Shown one piece after another: positions 7,197 through 15,737 of a stretch of DNA of 64,000 nt. Under the pieces are notes generated by a model. That model saw only the letters and a list, made by a program, of their open reading frames with translations, made no database searches and was not told the origin of the DNA. Position numbers and translations under genes: made by a program. Origin of the DNA: Azovibrio restrictus DSM 23866 (GTDB lineage: Bacteria; Pseudomonadota; Gammaproteobacteria; Burkholderiales; Rhodocyclaceae); assembly GCF_000429665.1 (NCBI RefSeq), contig NZ_AUCH01000008.1:130460-194459 (forward strand), in the 5' to 3' direction. The first letter of the stretch is position 1, and each line of letters starts with the position of its first letter.

Positions 7197-8357
7197 ATGA
7201 AACTGCTCGACATTCCCTTCCTCGCTGAACTGGCCGCCCTGCGTCGGGACATCCACGCCCATCCGGAACTGGCTTTCCATGAGCAGCGGACCGCCGACAT
7301 CGTGGCCCGGGAACTGGAGCGCTATGGCCTGGAAGTGCATCGGGGCCTGGCCCGGACCGGGGTGGTGGGCCTGCTCAGGGCCGGCTCCGGCCGGCGCATG
7401 ATCGGTCTGCGGGCCGACATGGACGCCCTGCCGCTCAACGAACTGAACGAATTTCCCCATCACTCCAAGCACCCGGGCCGCATGCATGCCTGCGGCCACG
7501 ACGGCCATACCGCCCTGCTCCTGGGGGCGGCCCGCTATCTGGCCGAGCACCCGGATTTCGACGGTACGGTGGCCTTCATCTTCCAGCCCGCCGAGGAAGC
7601 CGAGGGGGGCGCGGCGGTGATGATCGAGGACGGCCTGTTCGAGAAATTCCCGGTGGAATCCGTCTATGGCCTGCACAACTGGCCCGGGATTCCCGTGGGC
7701 GAGATGGCCATCATGCCAGGGCCGGTGATGGCCGGCACCTGCGGCTTCGAGGTCACGGTGCGCGGCCACGGCTGCCATGCGGCCATGCCGCACCAGGGGG
7801 TGGATACCATCGTCGCCGCCAGCCATCTGGTCCAGGCCCTGCAGACGGTGACGGCCCGCAACCTGCATCCCTGCGAGTCGGCAGTGGTCAGCGTCACCCA
7901 GTTCCACTCCGGTTCCGCCTGGAACATCATTCCCGAAGAGGCGGTGCTGCGTGGCACCATCCGCAGCTTCAAGCCGGAGGTCCAGGAGCTGGTGGAGCGC
8001 TCTATCGAGCGCCTCTGCAGCGGCGTGGCCTCCGCCTACGGGGCCCAGATCGGGGTGAGCTTCGAGCACCGCTACCCGCCCACGGTGAATACGGCCCCCG
8101 AAACCGAAGCCTGCCGCCGGGCGGCACGCGGCTTCCTGGGCGAGGACAAGGTCCAGATCGATGCCCTGCCTTCCATGGGGGCCGAGGACTTCGCCTACAT
8201 GCTGCGGGAAAAACCGGGCTGCTATGTCTGGCTGGGCAATGGTCCGGGAACCGGCGGCTGCACCCTGCACAATCCTCATTACGACTTCAACGACGACGCT
8301 CTGCCGGTGGGCATCACCTACTGGGTGCGGCTGGTAGAGCAGCTCCTGGGGCGCTGA
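7197..8357 (+). CDS. M20 family metallopeptidase / amidohydrolase (hippurate hydrolase-like)
   Basis: 386-residue zinc amidohydrolase of the M20D group that cleaves N-acyl amino acids such as hippurate. Metal and catalytic motifs are in order: DIHAHPEL near the N-terminus, GLRADMDALPL, ACGHDGHTALLLGAA, and FQPAEEAEGGAAVMIEDG. GSAWNIIPEEAVLRGTIR lies in the lid domain, and SMGAEDFAYML carries the last metal ligand region. The start at ATG 7197 puts the N-terminus at the usual length; an in-frame ATG at 7164 is possible. The gene is divergent from rapZ with about 100 bases between. The true substrate cannot be read from the sequence. Confidence 0.9.
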   Translation: MKLLDIPFLAELAALRRDIHAHPELAFHEQRTADIVARELERYGLEVHRGLARTGVVGLLRAGSGRRMIGLRADMDALPLNELNEFPHHSKHPGRMHACGHDGHTALLLGAARYLAEHPDFDGTVAFIFQPAEEAEGGAAVMIEDGLFEKFPVESVYGLHNWPGIPVGEMAIMPGPVMAGTCGFEVTVRGHGCHAAMPHQGVDTIVAASHLVQALQTVTARNLHPCESAVVSVTQFHSGSAWNIIPEEAVLRGTIRSFKPEVQELVERSIERLCSGVASAYGAQIGVSFEHRYPPTVNTAPETEACRRAARGFLGEDKVQIDALPSMGAEDFAYMLREKPGCYVWLGNGPGTGGCTLHNPHYDFNDDALPVGITYWVRLVEQLLGR

Positions 8358-8404
8358 TCCTCCGCGGTTCATGGCGACGTTTCATCACTGTTACATAAAT
8401 ATAT

Positions 8405-8434
8405 TTGTATAAAAAAGATTGTCGTAACTATAAT
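8405..8434 (+). promoter_or_regulatory. Sigma-70-type promoter before the radical SAM gene
   Basis: -35 TTGTAT at 8405-8410, an 18-base spacer, and -10 TATAAT at 8429-8434, within a strikingly AT-rich stretch (about 8390-8440) in a GC-rich chromosome. It predicts a leader of about 80 bases before ATG 8521. Confidence 0.55.
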
Positions 8435-8520
8435 TCGGAGCCATTGAACCCGTGTCCGGCAGCGCCAGCCCATTGGCGCCCCAGTTGCACGCCGCCGGAC
8501 CCCAAGAGAAGGAGAAAGCC

Positions 8521-9864
8521 ATGAATGCCCATGTGCGTCCCCGGCTCCTGCAGGCTCCCGCAGCCGGGCAGTTTTCCCACCAGCCTTTCCAGGTCTACAC
8601 CCAGCGGGATCTGGAGCGGATCGCTCCCCTGAGCCAGCTGCCCGCAGCCTTCCGCTTCGACATGCAGGTGGTGTCCACCGTCTTGCCTTTCCGGGTGAAC
8701 CAGTACGTGATCGACGAATTGATCGACTGGGAGCGGGTGCCCGACGATCCCATCTTCCAGCTCACCTTTCCCCAGCGGGGCATGCTCGAACCCCACCATT
8801 TCGACCTGATCGCCGATCTGCTCCGGGGCGGGGCCGAGCCGGCCCTGATGCAGGAGGCCGTGGCCCAGGTGCGGGCCGAGCTGAATCCCCACCCGGCCGG
8901 GCAGATGGAGCTCAATATGCCTACGGACGAAGCGGGCAACCGCCTGGAGGGCATCCAGCACAAATACCGGGAAACCGTGCTGTTCTTCCCCTGCCAGGGG
9001 CAGACCTGTCATGCCTACTGCACCTTCTGCTTCCGCTGGGCCCAGTTCGTGGGGGACAAGACCCTGCGTATTGCCAGCAGCGAGTCCGCCGCCCTGCTGC
9101 GTTACCTGCGCAGCCATCCGGAAGTCACCGACCTGCTCGTCACCGGCGGCGATCCCATGGTGATGAAGACCAAGCATCTGGCCACCTACCTGGAGCCCCT
9201 GCTGGCGCCGGAGTTCGACCACCTCCAGACCGTGCGCATCGGCACCAAGGCCCTGTCCTTCTGGCCGCACCGCTTCCTCGGGGCCGAAGACGCCGATGAT
9301 CTGCTCCGGCTTCTGGAGCGGCTGCAGCAAGGGGGCAAGCACGTGGCCTTGATGGCCCACTTCAATCACTGGCGGGAGCTGGAAACCCCGGCCGTGCGGG
9401 AAGCCATCCGCCGCCTGCGCGATACGGGGGTGCAGATCCGTTGCCAGGGTCCCCTGGTGGCGCACATCAACGACGATCCCCAGGTCTGGCGCCGCCTGTG
9501 GAATACCCAGGTCAGCCTGGGGCTGATGCCCTACTACCTGTTCGTGGAGCGGGATACCGGGGCCAGGAACTACTTCGAGGTGCCCCTGGTGCGGGCCTGG
9601 GAAATCTATCGCCAGGCGGTGCAGGGGGTTTCCGGCCTGGGGCGCACGGCCCGGGGACCGAGCATGAGCGCCAGCCCCGGCAAGGTGGAAATCCAGGGGG
9701 TGACCGAGGTGGCTGGGGAAAAGGTATTCGTGCTGCGCTTCATCCAGGCCCGCAATCCCGAGTGGGTGCAGCAACCCTTCTTTGCCCGTTTCGATCCAGA
9801 GGCCACCTGGTTTGACCAGCTACGCCCGGCCTTCGGGGCGGAGCAGTTCTTCTTCGAGCAGTGA
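8521..9864 (+). CDS. KamA-like radical SAM protein (lysine 2,3-aminomutase family, divergent)
   Basis: 447-residue radical SAM protein. The [4Fe-4S]/SAM motif is C163-X3-C167-X2-C170 in TCHAYCTFCFRW, followed by LLVTGGDPMVM (the GGD region). Near the C-terminus MSASPGKVEI sits where lysine aminomutases carry the PLP lysine. I start at ATG 8521 because AGAAGGAGAAAG precedes it. It differs from true lysine 2,3-aminomutase: the usual YCRHCTRRR text is replaced by YCTFCFRW, and no C-terminal cysteine cluster is seen. It is longer than EpmB. I assign the family but not the substrate. The gene stands alone, with a small DUF1289 gene ending convergent to it. Confidence 0.85.
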   Translation: MNAHVRPRLLQAPAAGQFSHQPFQVYTQRDLERIAPLSQLPAAFRFDMQVVSTVLPFRVNQYVIDELIDWERVPDDPIFQLTFPQRGMLEPHHFDLIADLLRGGAEPALMQEAVAQVRAELNPHPAGQMELNMPTDEAGNRLEGIQHKYRETVLFFPCQGQTCHAYCTFCFRWAQFVGDKTLRIASSESAALLRYLRSHPEVTDLLVTGGDPMVMKTKHLATYLEPLLAPEFDHLQTVRIGTKALSFWPHRFLGAEDADDLLRLLERLQQGGKHVALMAHFNHWRELETPAVREAIRRLRDTGVQIRCQGPLVAHINDDPQVWRRLWNTQVSLGLMPYYLFVERDTGARNYFEVPLVRAWEIYRQAVQGVSGLGRTARGPSMSASPGKVEIQGVTEVAGEKVFVLRFIQARNPEWVQQPFFARFDPEATWFDQLRPAFGAEQFFFEQ

Positions 9865-9880
9865 TTGGCCTGTTGGGGCA

Positions 9881-10057
9881 TCAGGAGGCCGGCGCCCGGA
9901 GGCTGGCCTCTTCATTTTCCGCACCCCCGTGGATGCCGGCGGGTTCATGGACGATGCCCGGGCTCTCCAGCGGGGGGCGGCCGCAGCCCAGGCAATAGCC
10001 GGAATCCGGGTCCGGCGTGCAGATGCCGACGCAGGGGTAGAGTTCTTCGCTGTCCAT
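9881..10057 (-). CDS. Small DUF1289 family protein (Cys-rich)
   Basis: 58-residue protein beginning MDSEELYPCVGICTPDPDSG and continuing with YCLGCGRPP. The CxxxC plus CxxC arrangement with a YCLGC core is the DUF1289 signature, probably binding a metal or iron-sulfur centre. A strong GGAGG ribosome site lies 4 bases before ATG 10057, which makes translation believable despite the small size. The C-terminus after about residue 35 is low in conserved features. A second DUF1289 gene lies 600 bases away on the same strand. No function is established for the family. Confidence 0.75.
   Translation of the reverse strand: MDSEELYPCVGICTPDPDSGYCLGCGRPPLESPGIVHEPAGIHGGAENEEASLRAPAS
9885..9918 (+). terminator. 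Weak terminator-like hairpin after the radical SAM gene
   Basis: GAGGCC (9885-9890) and GGCCTC (9905-9910) form an inverted repeat followed by TTCATTTT. The loop is long and the T run is broken, so the support is modest. It lies within the 3' end of the opposing DUF1289 gene. Confidence 0.35.
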
Positions 10058-10167
10058 GGGGCCTCCTTACAAACGGAAACAAAGGGTGGAGTGGTGGAAA
10101 TAAGTGCCTTACAACTGGCGTCTTAAATGGAGTCCGTCACAAGACCAAAGTTCAACAGGAGAAAACC

Positions 10168-10632
10168 ATGAACACCACCCGCAAGATCATTGTAACGACC
10201 CTCGCCGCAGCCGCTATCACCCTGGGGGCTGCCGGTCCCGCCCTGGCCTACAAGGGCGACTGCGGTCCCATGGGTCACGGCTGGGATGACGGCCCCAAGG
10301 CCGAGCGCATGAAGGAACGCATGCAGGCCCGCCAGGATGCGCTGCACAAGAGTCTGAAGCTGACGGAGGCCCAGGAACCTGCCTGGAAGGCCTTTACCGA
10401 CAAGGCCGGCCCCAAGGCCGACTGGAAGCGTCCGGACCCCGAGGCCATGGCCAAGCTCACCGCTCCCGAGCGCATGGAAAAGATGCTGGAGATGTCCAAG
10501 CAGCATCAAACCCTGATGACCGAGCGCCTGGAAGCCATGAAGACCTTCTACGCGGTGCTGACCCCGGAACAGAAGAAGGTTTTCGATGAGCACCACGCCG
10601 GCTCCCGCCGGGGTGGGCAGGGCAAGCGCTGA
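10168..10632 (+). CDS. Spy/CpxP-like periplasmic LTXXQ-motif protein
   Basis: 154-residue exported protein. The signal peptide MNTTRKIIVTTLAAAAITLG ends at the AGPALA/YKG cleavage site. The mature part is charged and helical, with two LTXXQ motifs: LTEAQEPAW and LTPEQKKVF. Family members (Spy, CpxP) are ATP-independent periplasmic chaperones or envelope-stress regulators. A CAGGAG ribosome site 7 bases upstream fixes ATG 10168. The open frame extends upstream to 9865 but that part has no protein character and lies across the DUF1289 gene. The His, Met and Asp-rich start of the mature protein (MGHGWDDG) could bind metal; this is a guess. Confidence 0.85.
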   Translation: MNTTRKIIVTTLAAAAITLGAAGPALAYKGDCGPMGHGWDDGPKAERMKERMQARQDALHKSLKLTEAQEPAWKAFTDKAGPKADWKRPDPEAMAKLTAPERMEKMLEMSKQHQTLMTERLEAMKTFYAVLTPEQKKVFDEHHAGSRRGGQGKR

Positions 10633-10666
10633 TTCCCTTGGGGATAGGCGCCAGGAGTCCGGCGGC

Positions 10667-10864
10667 CTAAGCGCTGCCGGGCTCGCCGGTCCGGGGATCC
10701 CCTTCCTCGCGTCTCCGGGCCACGACGGCCAGCACCGCAAGGCGCTGGCCGTCGTCCATTTGTGACCAGGCGGCGATTTCCTCAAGACTGCGCCAGCAGC
10801 CCAGGCAGTAGCCGTTGTCGGGGTTCAGGCGGCACAGGCCGGTGCAGGGGGAGGCTACTGGCAT
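10667..10864 (-). CDS. DUF1289 family protein, second copy
   Basis: 65-residue protein with SPCTGLCRLNPDNGYCLGCW near the start, a clear DUF1289 core with four cysteines, followed by the usual short helix RSLEEIAAWSQMDDGQRLAVL. This copy is the typical full-length form, unlike the neighbour at 9881-10057 whose C-terminus differs. Its ATG at 10864 overlaps the end of the HMG-CoA lyase gene by 10 bases, so it is probably translationally coupled to it. Its biochemical role is unknown. Confidence 0.85.
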   Translation of the reverse strand: MPVASPCTGLCRLNPDNGYCLGCWRSLEEIAAWSQMDDGQRLAVLAVVARRREEGDPRTGEPGSA

Positions 10865-11796
10865 GCCGGCACCCCTGATGCCTGGCTGCGCGCCACCCGG
10901 GAAGCGCTTTCCCGGCCCAGCTGGGCCGTGATGAACTGGCCGGCGGCCAGCAGTTTTGCCATATCCACCCCGGTGTCCACACCCAGACCCTGGAGCAGGT
11001 AGAGCACGTCCTCGGTGGCCACGTTGCCCGCCGCGCCGGGGGCGTAGGGACAGCCGCCCAGGCCGGCCACGGCGGTGTCGAAGGTGCTGAGTCCGAACTC
11101 CAGGGAAGCGTAGATGTTGGTGACGGCCATGCCCCGGGTGTCGTGGTAGTGGCCGGCCAGGCGGCTGAGCGGCACCCGCCGGGCGCAGGCTTCCAGCATG
11201 GGCAGGATGCTGCCCGGGGTGCCCACCCCTATGGTGTCGCCCAGGGATATCTCGTAGCAGCCCAATTCCAGCAGCTCGCCCGCCACCGCCGCCACGGTCT
11301 CGGGCGTCACTTCCCCCTGATAGGGGCAGCCGGCCACGCAGGAGACGTAACCCCGTACCGGAATTTCCAGGGCCTGGGCGGCCGCAGCCACCGGCGCCAG
11401 GCGTTTCAGGCTTTCGCGGATGGAGGCGTTGGTATTCCTGCGGCTGAATTCCTCCGAAGCTGCGGTAAAGATGGCCACCTCCGTGGCGCCGGCTTCCAGG
11501 GCCGTGTCGAAGCCCTTCAGGTTGGGGACCAGCACCGGGTAACGCACCCCGGGCCGGGGCCGCAGACCCTGCAGCACGGCGGCTCCGTCGGCCATCTGCG
11601 GCACCCAGCGGGGAGAAACGAAGGCGGCGGCCTCGATGCGGGTGAGCCCCGCGTCCGCCAGCCGTTCTATGAGTTCCACCTTGGTGCTGGTGGGAATGGC
11701 CTGGGCGATGTTCTGCAGGCCATCCCGGGGCGAAACCTCCACCAGTTGTACCCGGGCGGGCAGATGCGGGAAACGGGCTTGTAAGGGTGGTGTCAT
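10855..11796 (-). CDS. mvaB: Hydroxymethylglutaryl-CoA lyase
   Basis: Splits HMG-CoA into acetyl-CoA and acetoacetate in leucine breakdown. The 313-residue TIM-barrel protein has VEVSPRDGLQN near the N-terminus (catalytic and metal residues), AAFVSPRWVPQMADG, SLGDTIGVGTPGS, and GGCPYAPGAAGNVATEDVL, whose Cys is the active-site cysteine of this family. The start at ATG 11796 follows GGAAGGA at 6 bases. It is divergent from the MBL hydrolase gene with 55 bases between. Other leucine-degradation genes (liu/mcc) are not in the window. Acetoacetate could feed PHA metabolism, given phaC 1 kb away, but that is inference. Confidence 0.93.
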   Translation of the reverse strand: MTPPLQARFPHLPARVQLVEVSPRDGLQNIAQAIPTSTKVELIERLADAGLTRIEAAAFVSPRWVPQMADGAAVLQGLRPRPGVRYPVLVPNLKGFDTALEAGATEVAIFTAASEEFSRRNTNASIRESLKRLAPVAAAAQALEIPVRGYVSCVAGCPYQGEVTPETVAAVAGELLELGCYEISLGDTIGVGTPGSILPMLEACARRVPLSRLAGHYHDTRGMAVTNIYASLEFGLSTFDTAVAGLGGCPYAPGAAGNVATEDVLYLLQGLGVDTGVDMAKLLAAGQFITAQLGRESASRVARSQASGVPACQ

Positions 11797-11851
11797 TATT
11801 CCTTCCCGGGCCTGTGGTAAGTTGACCGGGATTTTACGCGTACTGTGCTGC

Positions 11852-12880
11852 ATGAACCCTTCTTTGCCCCTGGTCTTTCCTTTTGCCGCGCCACCTCCGC
11901 CCGCCACCTGGCTGGAGCTGGATGAGGATATCCGCTGGCTGCGCATGCCGCTGCCCTTTGCCCTGGATCACATCAATCTCTGGCTGCTGCGGGACGGTCC
12001 CGGCTGGGCCCTGGTGGATACCGGCTATGCCCTGCCCGAGGTGAAGCAGACCTGGGAAGGGATACTGGCGACGCTGGACGCACCCCTGACCCGCATCATC
12101 GCCACCCATTTTCATCCCGACCATCTGGGCCTGGCCCGCTGGCTGCAGGAGCGGACCGGGGTGCCGCTCTACATGACCGCCGGGGAATACCTGACGGCCC
12201 ATGCCATGTGGCATGAAGTCGGGGGCCACGGCCCGCAACCCATGCTGGAACAGTTCCGCAGCCACGGGCTGGGGGCGGCGGGGCTGGCGGCCCTGGCGGA
12301 ACGGGGCAATGCTTACCGCAAGGGCGTGGAGGGGCTGCCCGTCACCTATGAACGGCTGCTGGAAGGGGAGCTCCTGTCCCTGGGCGGACGCTCCTGGCGC
12401 ATCATCTGCGGCCAGGGCCATTCCCCCGAACATGCTTCCCTTTACTGTGCGGAACAGGGCGTGTTAATTTCCGGCGACATGCTGCTGCCCAAGATAAGCA
12501 CCAATGTCAGCGTCTTTGCCGTGAATCCGACGGCCGATGTGCTGGGGCTGTATCTGGCTTCCCTGCAGCGCCTGCAGGCCCAGGTGCCGGAGCCGGCGCT
12601 GATCCTGCCCTCCCATGGCCTGCCCTTCCGGGGCCTGGGGCAGCGGGTGGCGGAGCTGCTGGAACATCATGAGACGCGGCTGTGTCTGCTGGAAGAGAAC
12701 TGCGCTGTTCCCAGGAGCGCCGGGGATCTGCTGAGCACCCTGTTTCCCCGCCCCCTGGATACCCATCAAACCATGTTTGCCATGGGCGAGGCCATCGCCC
12801 ATCTCAATCATCTGGAAAAGGCCGGCCGGCTGCAGCGCAGTACCGGTGCCGACGGCAAAATCCTTTACCTGCGGGTCTGA
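11852..12880 (+). CDS. MBL-fold metallo-hydrolase
   Basis: 342-residue metallo-beta-lactamase-fold hydrolase. The metal-binding signature THFHPDHLG supplies His, His, Asp and His. A later His is in GQGHSPEHASLY, the bridging Asp in ISGDMLLPKIS, and the last His in LPSHGLPFRGL. A C-terminal winged-helix-like tail (residues about 270-340) is common in LACTB2-type members. The start at ATG 11852 gives a normal N-terminus. The gene ends 24 bases before phaC and is probably co-transcribed with it. The substrate is unknown; CoA thioesters or glyoxalase-type substrates would fit the context. Confidence 0.85.
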   Translation: MNPSLPLVFPFAAPPPPATWLELDEDIRWLRMPLPFALDHINLWLLRDGPGWALVDTGYALPEVKQTWEGILATLDAPLTRIIATHFHPDHLGLARWLQERTGVPLYMTAGEYLTAHAMWHEVGGHGPQPMLEQFRSHGLGAAGLAALAERGNAYRKGVEGLPVTYERLLEGELLSLGGRSWRIICGQGHSPEHASLYCAEQGVLISGDMLLPKISTNVSVFAVNPTADVLGLYLASLQRLQAQVPEPALILPSHGLPFRGLGQRVAELLEHHETRLCLLEENCAVPRSAGDLLSTLFPRPLDTHQTMFAMGEAIAHLNHLEKAGRLQRSTGADGKILYLRV

Positions 12881-12904
12881 CCCGCCAACCAGGAGCTCCA
12901 ACCC

Positions 12905-14734
12905 ATGTCCCAACAGAACGCAGAACAGGATCAAACCCTGCCCAATCCCGCAGAAATGGCCAAGACCTACGCCGAAGTGGCCCAGCGGGCTTCGCGCATC
13001 CTCACCCATTTCATGGAGAAGAAGGCCAAGGACGGCATTGCCGCTCCCAACGACGAGCTGGGCGTGGCCCGGGCTTTCATGGACATGTCGTCGCGCCTGC
13101 TGGCCAACCCCTACAAGCTGGCCCAGACCCAGATGAACATGATGTGGGACTACTTCTCCCTGTGGCAGCACACCACGCTGAAGATGCTGGGCATGCCCAT
13201 CCAGCCGGTGGCGGCGCCCCGTAAGGATGACAAGCGCTTCAAGGACGAGGAATGGGAACAGCACTTCCTGTTCGACTTCATGAAGCAGTCCTACCTGATC
13301 ACCGCCCGGCACCTGCATGACACGGTCTGCTGTGTGGATGGCCTGGATGAAGCCACCCAGCAGAAGGTGAATTTCTTCACCCGCCAGTACATCGATGCCC
13401 TGTCCCCCTCCAACTTTGCCCTTACCAATCCCGAAGTGTTCCGGGAAACCGTGAAGTCCCACGGCCAGAACCTGATCAAGGGCCTGGACAACCTGCTCCA
13501 GGACATGGAAGCCGGCGAAGGTCAGCTGCGCATCCGCATGACCGACACCAATGCCTTCGAACTGGGCAAGAATGTGGCTACCACGCCCGGCAAGGTGGTG
13601 TTCCAGAATGACCTGTTCCAGCTGATCCAGTACAGCCCCACCACGGAAAAGCAGTACAAGAAACCCTTCCTGATCGTGCCGCCCTGGATCAACAAGTACT
13701 ACATCCTGGACCTGCGCGAGAAGAACTCCATGGTCAAGTGGGCCACCGACCAGGGCCACACCACCTACATCATGTCCTGGGTGAACCCGGACGAGAAGCT
13801 GGCCCACAAGAGCTTCGAGGACTATCTGCTGGAAGGCTCCCTGACCGCCATCGACAAGGTGTTGGAAGACACGGGCGAGAAGCAGCTGAACATGGCCGGC
13901 TACTGCCTGGGCGGCACCCTGCTCATGAGCACCCTGGCCTACATGGCCGCCAAGAAGGACAACCGGGTTGCTTCCGCCACCTTCTTCACCACCATGCTGG
14001 ACTTCTCCGAGCCCGGCGAGCTGGGCATTTTCCTGGACCGCGGTGCCGTGGCCGGCCTGGAGGAGCGCATGAACGAGCGGGGCTATCTGGAAGGTTCCGA
14101 GATGGCCACCACCTTCAACCTGCTGCGCGCCAACGACCTGATCTGGTCCTTCGTGGTGAACAACTACCTGATGGGCAAGCAGCCCTTCCCCTTCGACCTG
14201 CTGTACTGGAACAGTGATTCCACCCGCATGCCGGCGGCCATGCACAGCTTCTACCTGCGCAACATGTATCTGGACAACAAGCTGAAGGAGCCGGGCGGCA
14301 TCACCCTGGACGGGGTGCCCATCGACATCCGCAAGGTGAAGACCCCCTGCTACTTCATCTCCACCATCGAAGACCACATCGCTCCCTGGAAGAGCACCTA
14401 CATGGGTGCCCGTCTGCCCGCCGGTCCGGTGCGCTTCGTGGTGGGCGGCTCCGGCCACATCGCCGGCATCGTCAATCCCCCGGCCGCCAACAAGTATGGC
14501 TACTGGATCAATGACACCAAGACCCTGCCCGAAAGTCCGGAAGACTATCTGGCCGGCGCCACCCAGTATGGCGGTTCCTGGTGGACCAACTGGCATGAGT
14601 GGGTTACGGCCCTGCCCGGTGGTGCCGAACAGGTTCCGGCCCGCCAGCCGGGCACCCGCGCCCTGCAGCCCCTGGATGATGCGCCTGGGGCCTACGTGAA
14701 GCTGCGCCTGGATACCATGAAGAAGGCCGACTGA
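12905..14734 (+). CDS. phaC: Class I poly(R)-hydroxyalkanoate synthase PhaC
   Basis: Polymerises 3-hydroxyacyl-CoA into PHA granules in the cytoplasm. The 609-residue length fits class I. The lipase-like box GYCLGG carries the nucleophile C334, and the triad is completed by D490 (IEDHIAPW) and H518 (SGHIAGI). The core sequence PPWINKYYILDLR is also diagnostic. An AGGAG ribosome site lies 8 bases before the start codon. No phaA, phaB or phaP follows; instead a strong terminator closes the unit. A PhaM-like granule protein is encoded 45 kb away at 59,130-59,597. Confidence 0.97.
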   Translation: MSQQNAEQDQTLPNPAEMAKTYAEVAQRASRILTHFMEKKAKDGIAAPNDELGVARAFMDMSSRLLANPYKLAQTQMNMMWDYFSLWQHTTLKMLGMPIQPVAAPRKDDKRFKDEEWEQHFLFDFMKQSYLITARHLHDTVCCVDGLDEATQQKVNFFTRQYIDALSPSNFALTNPEVFRETVKSHGQNLIKGLDNLLQDMEAGEGQLRIRMTDTNAFELGKNVATTPGKVVFQNDLFQLIQYSPTTEKQYKKPFLIVPPWINKYYILDLREKNSMVKWATDQGHTTYIMSWVNPDEKLAHKSFEDYLLEGSLTAIDKVLEDTGEKQLNMAGYCLGGTLLMSTLAYMAAKKDNRVASATFFTTMLDFSEPGELGIFLDRGAVAGLEERMNERGYLEGSEMATTFNLLRANDLIWSFVVNNYLMGKQPFPFDLLYWNSDSTRMPAAMHSFYLRNMYLDNKLKEPGGITLDGVPIDIRKVKTPCYFISTIEDHIAPWKSTYMGARLPAGPVRFVVGGSGHIAGIVNPPAANKYGYWINDTKTLPESPEDYLAGATQYGGSWWTNWHEWVTALPGGAEQVPARQPGTRALQPLDDAPGAYVKLRLDTMKKAD

Positions 14735-14760
14735 TCCTGTAACGGATCCGTGTCATCAGG

Positions 14761-14787
14761 AAGGGGCGCCGTGGCGCCCCTTTTTTT
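14761..14787 (+). terminator. Intrinsic terminator after phaC
   Basis: AAGGGGCGCC and GGCGCCCCTT form a 10-bp stem around a tiny loop, followed by a T run to 14787. The run ends where the opposing TerC gene's stop codon begins. Confidence 0.9.
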
Positions 14788-15737
14788 CACTCCTGCTTCG
14801 CCGTGTGGCGCAGGCTGAGGGCTACGGACAGGGTGAGGATGGCGGCGATCACCCCCAGGGAGATGCCGATGGGAATCTTGATCCATTCCACGATCAGCAT
14901 CTTGGTGCCGATGAACAGCAGGATCGCGGCCAGGCCGTATTTCAGCAGGGCGAAACGGTCGCCCAGGTCGGCCAGCAGGAAGTACATGGCGCGCAGGCCG
15001 AGGATGGCGAACAGGTTGGAGGTGAGCACGATGAAGGGGTCGGTGGTGATGGCGAAGATGGCGGGAATGCTGTCCACCGCGAAGATCACGTCGGAGATTT
15101 CCACCAGCACCAGGGCGAGCAGCAAGGGCGTGGCATGGCGCACACCGTCGCGCGTCACGAAGAAGCGCTCCCCTTCGAGCTTTTCCGTGATCGGGTAGTG
15201 GTTGCGCACCCAGCGGATCACGGGGTTCTTGCCCAGGTCCGGGTCATGCTCGGCAAACCACAGCATCTTGATGCCGGTGACGATCAGGAAGGCGCCGAAC
15301 AGGTAGAGGATCCAGTGGAATTCCTGGATCAGCCAGCTGCCCGTGAAGATCATCACCGTACGCATGACGATGGCCCCGACGATGCCGTACAGCAGCACCC
15401 GGCGCTGCAGTTCCAGGGGCACGGCGAAGAAGGAGAACACCATCATCCAGACGAAGACGTTGTCCACCGCCAGGGATTTCTCCACCAGGTAGCCGGTGAG
15501 GAACTGGGTGGCCTTTTCGTTGGCGATGGCAATGCCGGCCGTGTCCTTGAGATACCACCACAGTCCGGCGTTGAAGAGCAGGGCGGCGCTGACCCAGGCC
15601 ACGGACCAGCCGGCGGCCTCCTTGAGGGATACCTTGTGCTGCTTGCCGCCATTGAAGAGAAACAGATCCGCGGCCAGCATGACCACGACAATGAGGGCGA
15701 ATACCCCCCACATCCACCAGGTTCCTACGGATTCCAT
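14787..15737 (-). CDS. TerC/Alx family integral membrane protein (probable Mn2+ exporter)
   Basis: 316-residue protein with about eight membrane segments. The TerC signatures SLAVDNVFVWMMVFSFF and EISDVIFAVDSIPAIFAIT carry the conserved membrane acidic residues. Family members such as Alx export Mn2+, and others bear on tellurite resistance or metallation of secreted proteins. I start at ATG 15737, with GGAG 6 bases upstream; the frame is open further but that part is the structured leader. The leader contains an intrinsic terminator just before the ribosome site, which suggests control by premature termination. Confidence 0.9.
   Translation of the reverse strand: MESVGTWWMWGVFALIVVVMLAADLFLFNGGKQHKVSLKEAAGWSVAWVSAALLFNAGLWWYLKDTAGIAIANEKATQFLTGYLVEKSLAVDNVFVWMMVFSFFAVPLELQRRVLLYGIVGAIVMRTVMIFTGSWLIQEFHWILYLFGAFLIVTGIKMLWFAEHDPDLGKNPVIRWVRNHYPITEKLEGERFFVTRDGVRHATPLLLALVLVEISDVIFAVDSIPAIFAITTDPFIVLTSNLFAILGLRAMYFLLADLGDRFALLKYGLAAILLFIGTKMLIVEWIKIPIGISLGVIAAILTLSVALSLRHTAKQE

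Noticed and set aside
8521..9864. Annotation as EpmB (EF-P lysine aminomutase) or true KamA
   Set aside because: It is about 100 residues longer than EpmB, has no efp or epmA nearby, and differs from KamA at the cluster motif, so no specific enzyme name is given.
12464..14596. A 710-codon open frame on the minus strand opposite the MBL gene and phaC
   Set aside because: Repetitive Gly/His/Val composition, no motif, and complete overlap with phaC, which has intact catalytic residues.
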